Shown here: positions 52,480-60,745 of the stretch, piece by piece
Position numbering within the stretch: position 1 is the first letter of the stretch
Layout of the letters: every line of letters starts with the position of its first letter
Source: CAYQQK01 sp964420065
Lineage (GTDB): Bacteria > Bacillota > Dethiobacteria > DTU022
Direction: 5' to 3'
NCBI GenBank assembly: GCA_964420065.1
Contig: CAYQQK010000005.1
Span: forward strand, 46,435 to 110,434
Length of the DNA: 64,000 nucleotides
Made by a program: the position numbers and the translations under genes
Notes under the pieces: generated by a model
Database searches by the model: none
The model's input: the letters and a program-made list of their open reading frames with translations, nothing else
Told to the model about the DNA's origin: nothing

Positions 52480-53688
52480 ATGGGCCGATATTGCCGGGAT
52501 GCATCGCAGGAAGTCCTTCTTTGCGACCTGGATGCTTTTTTTGCAGCGGTGGAACAACGGGACCGGCCGGAACTGCAAGGGTGTCCGGTTATTATCGGCG
52601 GCCGGCCCGAGGCGAGAGGGGTGGTTTCAACCTGTTCCTATGAAGCTCGTCGTTTCGGAATTCACTCGGCAATGCCCATGCGCCGGGCGGTTCAGCTTTG
52701 TCCACAGGGGATTTTTCTACCGGGAAACATGCGGCGTTATTGCGAAATTTCAAGGCAGGTAATGAACATTCTTGAACGCTTCACGTCCGAAATTGAACCT
52801 GTCTCTATCGATGAAGCCTATCTGGCAGTGGCCCCGGAGCACGGCCTTGAAACGGCAAGCGAAATACGTCGCCTGATCCGGGATGAGCTGCAGTTGTCAA
52901 TAAGCGTTGGAATATCAACCAATAAATTGCTGGCCAAGATCGCTTGCGGTTTGGCCAAGCCCGATGGTAAACGAGCCCTTTGGCCGGAAGACGTTCCGGT
53001 GGTGCTTTGGCCGATGCCGGTGCGTACCCTACCGGGGATTGGTCCCGCTGTAGAAAAACAACTTCATCGGGCCGGTCTCCATACGGTCGGGGACCTGGCT
53101 GAGACTGTGCCGGAAAACTTGACGGCCTTGCTTGGCCGAAACGCTTTGATTTTCCACAATTTTGCTCATGGCTGTGACGATCGTGAACTGACCCGGTGTA
53201 GAGAGGTCAAATCAATTTCGGAAGAAACCACCCTTTCCCAGGATTCTTCCGATCCCGAAGAAATTTTGGCGGTTCTGATGGAATTATCTGAAGGGGTAGG
53301 CTACCGCCTGCGCACGGGCGGCTGGCGGGCCCGTACCATTTCCTTGAAGCTACGCTTTGCCAATTATCAAACTGTTACTCGGGCTGTTACTTTACCACGG
53401 ACTACAGCTCGTGATAGTGTCATTTACCGGACCGTACAAGATCTTTTTGTACGACATCGTGGCAATCTGCCGTGGCGCCTGGTCGGGGTCTGTGTTTCCG
53501 GGTTGGAACGTTCGGAACAGCTAACACTGCTTTTACCGGAACGGAAGGAAATCAGTGAACAAATGGTCGGGCAGGTGCAAGATACTCTGCGCCGTAAATA
53601 TGGGCGCGACATTCTTTTTCGAGCAAGACGTCTTTCCCGGGGTGATCCGGAAGGGGCCGGAAAAGGAATGAAACAAAATGGGGAATGA
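52480..53688 (+). CDS. dinB: DNA polymerase IV (Y family)
   Basis: 402 residues from ATG 52480 after GGGAGGGAGGGAG; ATG-like starts further upstream add an unconserved leader. The catalytic carboxylates are in LLCDLDAFFAAVEQ and SIDEAYL; YEARRFGIHSAMPM and the helix-hairpin-helix LPGIGPAVEKQL follow, with a C-terminal little-finger domain. Error-prone translesion polymerase. No SOS box could be identified upstream by eye. Confidence 0.95.
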   Translation: MGRYCRDASQEVLLCDLDAFFAAVEQRDRPELQGCPVIIGGRPEARGVVSTCSYEARRFGIHSAMPMRRAVQLCPQGIFLPGNMRRYCEISRQVMNILERFTSEIEPVSIDEAYLAVAPEHGLETASEIRRLIRDELQLSISVGISTNKLLAKIACGLAKPDGKRALWPEDVPVVLWPMPVRTLPGIGPAVEKQLHRAGLHTVGDLAETVPENLTALLGRNALIFHNFAHGCDDRELTRCREVKSISEETTLSQDSSDPEEILAVLMELSEGVGYRLRTGGWRARTISLKLRFANYQTVTRAVTLPRTTARDSVIYRTVQDLFVRHRGNLPWRLVGVCVSGLERSEQLTLLLPERKEISEQMVGQVQDTLRRKYGRDILFRARRLSRGDPEGAGKGMKQNGE

Positions 53689-53791
53689 AGGCACGGAAGG
53701 TTGAGGTCAAAAACATGATTGCTTTTAGCGGGATAGTAGGTTAAACTTGAAATGATAGAAATTTAGTTGTTTTAAGAAAGGGTGCACAACC

Positions 53792-53983
53792 TTGGCCCAG
53801 AAAAAATGTTCTGTTTGTGGTACACTTTACCCGGATCACCACCAAAACTGCCCGCGCTGTGAATTTTTCCGTCATCGTGATCATTCTCAGCTTGAATCCT
53901 GCACGGGGGTCAAATATCCTTGTTCATTCCACTGCCGTCCCTGTTATTTCGAAGGGGTTTACAAATCGCATCACAATACCTGA
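53792..53983 (+). CDS. small Cys-rich (zinc-ribbon-like) protein
   Basis: 63 residues, TTG start after AAAGGGTG. Eight Cys: C6-x2-C9 and C20-x2-C23 form a zinc ribbon; C37, C44, C48 and C51 may form a second site. His-rich throughout. It stands alone between dinB and a terminator. Not recognised; the coding status rests on the Cys pattern and the ribosome-binding site. Confidence 0.6.
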   Translation: MAQKKCSVCGTLYPDHHQNCPRCEFFRHRDHSQLESCTGVKYPCSFHCRPCYFEGVYKSHHNT

Positions 53984-54034
53984 GCCCCGATCGGCCGAGC
54001 GGCGGATATTGCATCCAGACGGTTTACAAGCAAA

Positions 54035-54066
54035 AAAAGCCGCCGTTTAACCAGCGGCTTTTTGGC
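54035..54066. terminator. bidirectional terminator
   Basis: AAGCCGC (54037-54043) pairs with GCGGCTT (54054-54060), with an A-run before and TTTTT after, so it can work on both strands between the Cys-rich gene and the convergent DRTGG gene. Confidence 0.8.
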
Positions 54067-54078
54067 GATTGATGGATA

Positions 54079-55146
54079 TTATTCCCTGGCATATTCTTCG
54101 AGGCGCTCCCACCGAACGTGTTTTTCGATCATTTTTTTAACCATGTGAATCGCTTCAACGTTGCGGGGATGAATACTACGGTAGACCGAATGCAGGTTTT
54201 CTACGGTAGTAAAGGTATCCCCGTGCACCAGAATTACCGGAACCCCTTTTTCTTCGGCCCGGGACAAAACTCGCACATCGGGATAGAGGCCGCCGGTGAA
54301 GATAATAACCGAGGTGCTGGTTTCAAGGGCGGTCAGGGCCAGATCACTACGATCACCGCCGGTGATCAAAGCTTTGTTCGGTGCCCGCCTCAGATAACCA
54401 AGGGCCCCCTCGATCGTCATGGTCCCGACAAGAATTTCCTCTACCAGCAAAGAGTCCATCTTGTCCTTTGCGGTTAAAACCTCACCACCCAGTGCATTAT
54501 AGAGCTCGGAAACAGTTGGGGCGGCTATTTCGAGCTGCCTCGGAATGAAACCAAGGACTTCCATTTCGTTGTGTTCCAGGATCGGCCCATAGATCCCCTT
54601 TGTTTTATCCCATTGCTTACGGGAAATATTGTTCAAAATACATCCAAGGACTTTCACTTGGTGAAACTGCCATAAGTTATGGTAAATCAAGGCACGATCG
54701 AGTTGAAAATCATCTTCGGGCCGCAGTATCTGCACTACCGCTGCCTGCCAGCGCTTGGCCAGGCTGAAATCATCAGCCCCCAGGCTGGCCCCGACACAGG
54801 GATTGAACGCCCCGTCAACCAGTACCAGATCACAATCCTTGGTGCAACTTTCCAGGGCCTGGTCCAGCCGGGTCAGGATAGAATTATTCTCTTTCAGCAA
54901 GGTAGTGGTAAGATAGTTTTGGTTGACCGTGATCGGGGAAAGGACATTACTGGGATAGGGCAATTTGAGGGCTGATCGCATTAAAAAGACATCATCGTCG
55001 TCAACTTTCAGTACGCCTTTTTGGTAACCGAGGGGCTTGTAATAACATATTTTCAAGCCCTTTTCCTGAAGTTTCATCCCGATTCCGAGGGCGGTTGCCG
55101 TTTTTCCGCTGTCAGATTGACCGCTAAAAAAAAGCATCTTCATCAC
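54079..55146 (-). CDS. DRTGG-domain P-loop protein (Pta N-terminal/BioD-like)
   Basis: 355 residues. The N-terminal P-loop FFSGQSDSGKTATALGIG and YYKPLGYQKG are dethiobiotin-synthetase-like; a DRTGG domain (GTMTIEGALGYLRRAPNKAL, GGDRSDLALTALET) occupies about 210-320. The same module precedes the catalytic domain in some phosphotransacetylases, but no Pta domain is present here. It overlaps the acyl-CoA synthetase by four bases and is likely its regulatory partner. Confidence 0.82.
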   Translation of the reverse strand: MMKMLFFSGQSDSGKTATALGIGMKLQEKGLKICYYKPLGYQKGVLKVDDDDVFLMRSALKLPYPSNVLSPITVNQNYLTTTLLKENNSILTRLDQALESCTKDCDLVLVDGAFNPCVGASLGADDFSLAKRWQAAVVQILRPEDDFQLDRALIYHNLWQFHQVKVLGCILNNISRKQWDKTKGIYGPILEHNEMEVLGFIPRQLEIAAPTVSELYNALGGEVLTAKDKMDSLLVEEILVGTMTIEGALGYLRRAPNKALITGGDRSDLALTALETSTSVIIFTGGLYPDVRVLSRAEEKGVPVILVHGDTFTTVENLHSVYRSIHPRNVEAIHMVKKMIEKHVRWERLEEYARE

Positions 55147-57281
55147 ATTTCACCTCGTTGTTCGATTTGACCCGGGCGATCGATGGTAATCTTTACATCC
55201 AGAGCTTTTGCACCCTTTTCGTAAACCCGGATGGGATTAATGTCCATCTCTGTAATCTCTTCAAAGTCCAGGGAAAGGCGGGCTACCCGGGCGATGACAT
55301 CTACCAGGGCGTCTATGTCAACCGGTTTTTTACCGCGGTAACCACGTAAGAGTGTATAGGCTTTCGTTTCGGCAATCATTGATTTGATTTCCCGGGTTGT
55401 GGTCAAAGCGGAGGCGAGGCGGAAAGAAACGTCCTCAAAAAGGTTGACATAGATCCCACCCAGGCCGAAAACGATCAGGGGACCAAATTGTAAATCCCGA
55501 GAAACACCGATGATCATTTCCACGCCATCCTCGGCCATTTTTTGGACTTCAACACCATACAAGGGAGCGTCCGGCATGAAACGCTCTACCCGCCGCATGA
55601 TTCGTTCAAAACCTCGGTGAACCTCCTTGGCTGTATGCAAGCCCATTTCCACTCCACCCACGTCGGTCTTATGAAGAATCCGGGGGGAAGAAATTTTTAA
55701 AACAACCGGATAACCAATTCTATCGGCGATTGCGGCGGCCTCCTCAGGGGATGTAGCCAGGTAGATTTCACAGACTGGAATTCCATATGCATTCATGATA
55801 CGGGAGGTCTCGTGCCCGAGCATCACCACCCGCCTATCCTTGACAACATCGTAAAGCGTTGCTTTTACCGGAATCTGATCAATTCCTTCCGGTTCGATGA
55901 TCGCTTTATCCGGGGTAATATCACGGTTTTGAGCAAAATGGACCAAGCCTTTCAAGGCCCTTACCGAGGGTTCGGGGAAAGTGAACGTCGGTACGCCGCC
56001 TCGAGTCAGTATCGCCTTACCCTCGGTCAGCCCCTCGCCTCCCATGTATACAACATGGATTGGTTTGTCAGGATATTTTTCTTTTATTTTCAAGATGGAA
56101 CGGGCAGTCTGGACCGGTTCGGTCACCGCTGTATAACAGAGAAGCACCAGTACACTTTCGGTGTTTTTATCTTTAAGTACAGTTTCTATGGCAAAACGAT
56201 AACGCTCATCCCGGGAATCACCGAGAATGTCTACCGGGTTATAAATATTGGCCTCGGCAGGTAAATTGTTTCGTAGAGCGGTAATGGTTTCTTTTTCAAA
56301 GCGGGCCACCTTCAGGCCATAGCGTTCCAGGGCATCAGTAGCAACAATGGCCGGGCCGCCGGCATTGGTAACAATTGCCACCCGATCTCCCTGTGGCAGG
56401 GGTTGGGTCGCAAAAGTTGTAGCGAGATCAAACAGCTCATCCATATCGCCCACCCGCAAGACACCGCTTTGGCGAAACGCGGTGTCATAAGCGCGGTTGC
56501 TGCCCGCCAGGGCTCCGGTGTGGGAACTTGCAGCCTGTGCTCCGGCAATGCTGGTGCCCGACTTCAAGATGATCACCGGTTTAACGCGGCTCACCCTGGA
56601 ACAAACCTGGACGAATTTTTCCCCATCACTGACATCCTCAATATAGAGAAGGATTACTTTTGTTTCCGGGTCTGCGGCACAGGCTTCAATAAAATCTACC
56701 TCGTCCAGGTCGGCCTTGTTGCCCAGGCTAATAAAACGGGAAAAACCGAGGCCGGCAGTAAAACTCCAATCAAGAATAGCGAGCAACATGGCTCCACTTT
56801 GGGAAATAAAAGAGATGTTGCCTTTTTTGGGAAAACCTTTGGCAAAGGAAGCATTTACGGGAGCATGGGTGTCCATCAAACCGACACAGTTCGGACCGAG
56901 CATGCGCATACCATAACGGCGACAAATTTTTAGCAATTCGCGTTCCCTTTTCATTCCTTCGCCGCCTACCTCTTTAAAACCGGCGGTGATCACGATCAGG
57001 CCCTTCACTCCGGATTCGCCGCATTCCTGGGCAACCGGTATGACCAGGTTTTCGGGAACAGAAATTACTGCCAGGTCGGTTTCCGTGGGTACCTTTTTGA
57101 TACTGGGGTAGCATTTAAGGCCCAAAATTTCTTTTTCTTTCGGGTTGATCGGGATAACCTGTCCCGTTGCACCACTTTGAATAATGTTATTAAGGATGGC
57201 AAAACCTATTTTTTGGGGTGACTGGGAAGCTCCCACTACGGCTATCTGTCGAGGTTTGAAAAAAAAGTCTAAGCTACTCAT
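55143..57281 (-). CDS. ADP-forming acetate/acyl-CoA ligase (fused alpha-beta)
   Basis: 712 residues from ATG at 57281 (AACAAAGGAG upstream). CoA-binding domain FFFKPRQIAVVGASQSPQKI, the phosphohistidine-bearing succinyl-CoA-ligase-like middle (SSHTGALAGSNRAYDTAFRQ, with His in SSHTG), and a C-terminal ATP-grasp domain (YPVVLKISSPRILHKTDVGG). Converts acyl-CoA, ADP and Pi to acid, CoA and ATP, a substrate-level phosphorylation step. Acyl specificity is not clear. Confidence 0.92.
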   Translation of the reverse strand: MSSLDFFFKPRQIAVVGASQSPQKIGFAILNNIIQSGATGQVIPINPKEKEILGLKCYPSIKKVPTETDLAVISVPENLVIPVAQECGESGVKGLIVITAGFKEVGGEGMKRERELLKICRRYGMRMLGPNCVGLMDTHAPVNASFAKGFPKKGNISFISQSGAMLLAILDWSFTAGLGFSRFISLGNKADLDEVDFIEACAADPETKVILLYIEDVSDGEKFVQVCSRVSRVKPVIILKSGTSIAGAQAASSHTGALAGSNRAYDTAFRQSGVLRVGDMDELFDLATTFATQPLPQGDRVAIVTNAGGPAIVATDALERYGLKVARFEKETITALRNNLPAEANIYNPVDILGDSRDERYRFAIETVLKDKNTESVLVLLCYTAVTEPVQTARSILKIKEKYPDKPIHVVYMGGEGLTEGKAILTRGGVPTFTFPEPSVRALKGLVHFAQNRDITPDKAIIEPEGIDQIPVKATLYDVVKDRRVVMLGHETSRIMNAYGIPVCEIYLATSPEEAAAIADRIGYPVVLKISSPRILHKTDVGGVEMGLHTAKEVHRGFERIMRRVERFMPDAPLYGVEVQKMAEDGVEMIIGVSRDLQFGPLIVFGLGGIYVNLFEDVSFRLASALTTTREIKSMIAETKAYTLLRGYRGKKPVDIDALVDVIARVARLSLDFEEITEMDINPIRVYEKGAKALDVKITIDRPGQIEQRGEM

Positions 57282-57399
57282 GTCCACTCCTTTGTTTAGT
57301 TTGTCTGGGACTGTAATTAGTACATTTGGGACACATGAATGCCCATTCTTATTATAGCCGCCCATCAAGGAAAGATAAAGAGGTCCATCCTATTTCCCA

Positions 57400-57439
57400 C
57401 TATTCCCCCAAGTCAACATACGCGGACTAGGGGGAATAG
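57400..57439. promoter_or_regulatory. long inverted repeat in the acyl-CoA ligase/speD divergent region
   Basis: CTATTCCCCC (57400-57409) and GGGGGAATAG (57430-57439) are perfect 10-bp arms separated by 20 bases. It lies between a minus-strand TATAAT (57356-57351) and the speD promoter. Could be an operator or a hairpin; the rest of the 315-base gap holds those promoters and no gene. Confidence 0.6.
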
Positions 57440-57517
57440 TCTGCCCCAACCGTTACAACTTTTTTATTTTGTTATCCCCCTTTAAAAAAAGAGGCGAGGG
57501 GAAACATTTCACCTTCA

Positions 57518-57545
57518 TTGACTTTTAATAAGAATTTGTTACAAT
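57518..57545 (+). promoter_or_regulatory. sigma-A promoter of speD
   Basis: TTGACT (57518-57523), 16 bases, TACAAT (57540-57545), about 50 bases before the speD ATG. Confidence 0.7.
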
Positions 57546-57596
57546 ACAATTTGGCGTCTCACGATTGGAAATAACGGACACAAGGAGGTATTGGAG

Positions 57597-57980
57597 ATGA
57601 GCGCTTTAGGCCGTCATATTTTAGCCGAATTCCATGGCTGCCCGTCGGATCGACTGGACAATATTGGGCTGGTCGAGCAACTGATGAGAGCAGCGGCCCT
57701 GGAAGCGGGAGCGGATGTAAAAGAAACCGTGTTTCATCGTTTCAGCCCGCAAGGCGTCAGCGGCGTCGTGGTTATATCCGAATCACACCTGGCTATTCAC
57801 ACCTGGCCCGAATTCGGGTATGCCGCCGTGGACGTATTTACATGTGGTCATACTGTTGACCCGTGGGTGTCGTGCCATTTTTTAAGGCAGGAGTTTTCCG
57901 CTCAAAACATGACTGCACGCGAAATAAAGCGCGGCGTCTTCAATGTAGAGTTGCGGCATAAAACGGCGGTAAACTATTAG
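57597..57980 (+). CDS. speD: S-adenosylmethionine decarboxylase proenzyme (SpeH type)
   Basis: 127 residues from ATG 57597, eight bases after AAGGAGG. ISESHLAIHTWPEFGYAAVDV contains the autocleavage Glu-Ser bond that creates the pyruvoyl group; DVFTCG follows. Supplies decarboxylated SAM for SpeE, 36 bases downstream. Confidence 0.95.
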   Translation: MSALGRHILAEFHGCPSDRLDNIGLVEQLMRAAALEAGADVKETVFHRFSPQGVSGVVVISESHLAIHTWPEFGYAAVDVFTCGHTVDPWVSCHFLRQEFSAQNMTAREIKRGVFNVELRHKTAVNY

Positions 57981-58016
57981 TGCTCCATCCGGGTGCATTT
58001 GGAGGGAGGTAATGCG

Positions 58017-58925
58017 GTGATCGAGGATATCCATAAATGGTTTATCGAGTACAACGCTCTGGCCCAGGCCCACATGTTCGGGGTAAAAAAATTCCAGGTT
58101 AGTTGCACCACCCCTTTCCAGCAAGTTGAAATCATCGATACGTACGATTTTGGACGCATGCTCATACTGGATGGTAAGATTCAATCCGCAGAGTACGACG
58201 AGTACATTTATCACGAAACATTGATCCAGCCGGCCATGCTTATGCATCCACACCCCCGTCGGGTAATGCTAATCGGAGGCGGAGAAGGTGCTTCGATCCG
58301 TGAAATATTAAAACACCCCTCGGTGGAACGACTTCTGATGGTCGATATCGACCGCGAGGTCGTGGAACTATGCCGGCAATACTTAACGCAGTGGCATCGC
58401 GGCGCCTTCGAGGATCCCCGGGTTGAACTGATATACACTGATGCACGTGGTTATCTCGAACAAAGCGACGAATGTTTCGATGTTATCTTTTGTGACTTGC
58501 CCGAACCGCTGGAAGGGGCCCCCTCAAAAAGGCTTTATACCAGGCAATTCTATGCTCTATTACGCCAACATCTTGATCTGGGGGGGCTGATCGCCCTCCA
58601 GGCCGGTGATTTTAGCCAAGCTTTCGTTGGGGCTCATATCGCCATTTGTAATTCCATTGGCACTGCTTTTCCAGCCGTATATTCCTACTATACCTATGTT
58701 CCATCCTTTAATACCGTCTGGGGGTTTGCATTGGCGATGCGGGATGGCGGGATTCCGGCCGATCCGGAAAAGATCGAACAGGGCATCACAGCGCGCGGAC
58801 TTGATCTCGATTTTTACGATGGCGAAACCCACCGTGGGCTTTTTGTTTTGCCAAAAGATATTCGTTGTAAGTTTAAAGCAAACCGTACTGTTATCGATGA
58901 CAACAGTCTGTTGGTTACATCTTAA
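58017..58925 (+). CDS. speE: polyamine aminopropyltransferase (spermidine synthase)
   Basis: 302 residues from GTG 58017, seven bases after GGAGGGAGG. The SAM-type Rossmann signature VMLIGGGEGASIREILKH and the downstream VDIDREVVELC and FCDLPEP are present. With SpeD it makes spermidine or a related polyamine; the acceptor amine cannot be read from the sequence. Confidence 0.94.
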   Translation: MIEDIHKWFIEYNALAQAHMFGVKKFQVSCTTPFQQVEIIDTYDFGRMLILDGKIQSAEYDEYIYHETLIQPAMLMHPHPRRVMLIGGGEGASIREILKHPSVERLLMVDIDREVVELCRQYLTQWHRGAFEDPRVELIYTDARGYLEQSDECFDVIFCDLPEPLEGAPSKRLYTRQFYALLRQHLDLGGLIALQAGDFSQAFVGAHIAICNSIGTAFPAVYSYYTYVPSFNTVWGFALAMRDGGIPADPEKIEQGITARGLDLDFYDGETHRGLFVLPKDIRCKFKANRTVIDDNSLLVTS

Positions 58926-58994
58926 TCGATAAAAGAAAATACAGGTAACCGGCATTTCATGTCATTAAACGTTAATCAAAGAGGGTGGATGAAT

Positions 58995-59456
58995 GTGATT
59001 AATCGCGAGCGCACCTTTGTTATGATCAAGCCTGACGCTGTTCAACGGGGCCTGGTGGGGGAGATCATCACGCGTCTTGAACGCAAAGGTCTTAAACCGG
59101 TTGCGTTAAGGCTGATGCATATTTCTCCCGAACTGGCGACCCGTCTTTACGAAGAACACCGAGGCAAACCTTTTTACGATAGCCTTACTGCTTTTATCAC
59201 CTCCGGGCCGGTAGTAACGATGGTCTGGGAGGGAGAAGGAGCTGTGGATCAGGTGCGCCGATTGATGGGGGAAACCGATCCGAAAGAGGCGGCTCCCGGT
59301 ACCATTCGCGGTGATCTGGCGTTGTACGTGGGCAACAATATCGTGCATGGATCCGATTCGGCCAAAAGCGCCCGCCGGGAAGCAGACATATTTTTCAAAA
59401 CAGATGACTTGTGCAGTTATTGGCTCGATCTGGAAAACTGGATTTACGGATCCTGA
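58995..59456 (+). CDS. ndk: nucleoside diphosphate kinase
   Basis: 153 residues from GTG 58995, six bases after GAGGGTGG; ATG 58989 is an alternative. FVMIKPDAVQRGLVGEI and the catalytic His in GNNIVHGSDS are conserved. Balances NTP pools. Co-directional with speE. Confidence 0.95.
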   Translation: MINRERTFVMIKPDAVQRGLVGEIITRLERKGLKPVALRLMHISPELATRLYEEHRGKPFYDSLTAFITSGPVVTMVWEGEGAVDQVRRLMGETDPKEAAPGTIRGDLALYVGNNIVHGSDSAKSARREADIFFKTDDLCSYWLDLENWIYGS

Positions 59457-59476
59457 TGCAGTTCATTCGGTAATTT

Positions 59477-59515
59477 CAGCAACCCGCATTATTCTGGTGT
59501 GGGTTGCTGTATTCA
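59477..59515 (+). terminator. hairpin after ndk
   Basis: CAGCAACCC (59477-59485) pairs with GGGTTGCTG (59501-59509); T-tract weak (TATTC). Confidence 0.55.
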
Positions 59516-59531
59516 AAGGTTTTATTCGGGC

Positions 59532-59580
59532 TTGCATTTGGGAAAAGAAGGTGCTATAATATAACTAACCTAAATGGTTA
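59532..59580 (+). promoter_or_regulatory. sigma-A promoter with operator-like inverted repeat
   Basis: TTGCAT (59532-59537), 17 bases, TATAAT (59555-59560). TAACC-TAAAT-GGTTA (59566-59580), a perfect 5-5-5 palindrome, follows five bases later over the expected start of transcription. A closely related motif is at the rrf2 promoter. Confidence 0.7.
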
Positions 59581-59605
59581 TCATTAAAAGGGGAGGTTGA
59601 TTTTC

Positions 59606-60145
59606 ATGCTCGGAACCAAGTGTCCCGGACAAGATACTCGCTACTGGAAGGCGGAAGATATTCATGAACAACCGTGCCCTTTTTGTGGTGAAAGTATTGA
59701 ATTTTGGAAAACGGATCTCCGGTTACGTTGTCCAAACTGCAAACAGAAAGTAGTCAATCCGCGGTTCAACCTGGGTTGTGCCCAGTGGTGTGCGTACGCA
59801 GACCAGTGTCTGAGAGACGCCGCCAGGGATGACGGTCCGGAAACACCGCGGGAAGCTTTGGATGGGGAACTGTTTATTTTAACGCGGGGGCATCCACAGG
59901 AAAGAAAAATACTTCAGGAAAAACTTTTAAGCACGGAAAACAGATGTCGAGAAAATCGAAAATTACTTTTACCGGAGCTAATTTCAGCTCTGGTCCAAGG
60001 GGCAGCCGAGCTGGGCCTGGTAGAAAATCCAGCATCCTATTGTGAAAAGATTCTTGGCAGGCATGAGTTTCCATCAGGGGCGGTAGAGGAGACACGTTTG
60101 TTGTTTTGTAACGGCGAGGTCGATAAATCCTGTGAAGCGGTTTAA
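59606..60145 (+). CDS. Cys-rich metal-binding protein
   Basis: 179 residues from ATG 59606 after AGGGGAGG. Eight Cys in the first 68 residues: a zinc ribbon C24-x2-C27 / C42-x2-C45 (CPFC, CPNC), plus C6 and C58-x3-C62-x5-C68, a spacing that could hold an Fe-S cluster. The rest is helical. Similar N termini occur on some HD phosphohydrolases, but no HD motif is seen. It faces the Rrf2 gene. Confidence 0.8.
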   Translation: MLGTKCPGQDTRYWKAEDIHEQPCPFCGESIEFWKTDLRLRCPNCKQKVVNPRFNLGCAQWCAYADQCLRDAARDDGPETPREALDGELFILTRGHPQERKILQEKLLSTENRCRENRKLLLPELISALVQGAAELGLVENPASYCEKILGRHEFPSGAVEETRLLFCNGEVDKSCEAV

Positions 60146-60171
60146 ATCCCCGCAGGAATACATGGAATTGC

Positions 60172-60579
60172 TTAGTCATCGCAAGCCTTGGATAAAGAGG
60201 CTATGGTTGTTTCCTCCAGTACTTCCAGCATTTTATTTTGGGCGCGGAACCAGATTCTCCTCAGGGGGCAACTGGTTTGATCACGGCAGGGAAGATCACG
60301 CAGAAGACAACGGGTAATGCCCATCGGACCATCGAAAAGTTCGATCACTTCCCGCAGGGTAATCCCGTCAGGATCGCGGATCAGTGCGACCCCCCCGGCT
60401 GGGCCACGGGTTGTTTGTACCCAGCCGGCCTCGCGCAAAACCCCGATCAAGGGGAGGATCAGGTTGTCGGGGACATGTCGTTTCCGGACAATTTTGCGAG
60501 CGGGGATCCGTTTTCCTTTAACGGCACGGGCCAATTCCGTTAAAATGATAATACCATATTCCGCTTTTTTTGTAATCAT
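60172..60579 (-). CDS. Rrf2 family transcriptional regulator
   Basis: 135 residues from ATG at 60579 after CGGAG. N-terminal winged helix (KKAEYGIIILTELARAVKG, RGPAGGVALIRDP) and three Cys, C91-x6-C98-x5-C104, at the position where IscR/NsrR-type regulators bind an Fe-S cluster. It could sense iron-sulfur status, redox or NO. It converges with the Cys-rich gene, and the two share an operator-like motif. Confidence 0.9.
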   Translation of the reverse strand: MITKKAEYGIIILTELARAVKGKRIPARKIVRKRHVPDNLILPLIGVLREAGWVQTTRGPAGGVALIRDPDGITLREVIELFDGPMGITRCLLRDLPCRDQTSCPLRRIWFRAQNKMLEVLEETTIASLSKACDD

Positions 60580-60605
60580 GACGGTTGTCTCCGTTTCAAA
60601 ATACA

Positions 60606-60649
60606 TTACCAACCTGGTTATATTATAACAAATTGATCTCTTACGTCAA
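60606..60649 (-). promoter_or_regulatory. rrf2 promoter with operator-like motif
   Basis: Minus strand: TTGACG (60649-60644), 16 bases, TATAAT (60627-60622), one base, then TAACC-AGGTT-GGTAA (60620-60606). The spacing matches the motif at 59566-59580. Suggests autoregulation. Confidence 0.6.
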
Positions 60650-60745
60650 ACCTTTTGGCCCTGCTTGCTTTTAAATTATCATAATCTAGAGTACAATATA
60701 GACAGAAGCAGCCCGGGTTTAGCATAAAGGGGGGAGGCAGCAGCC

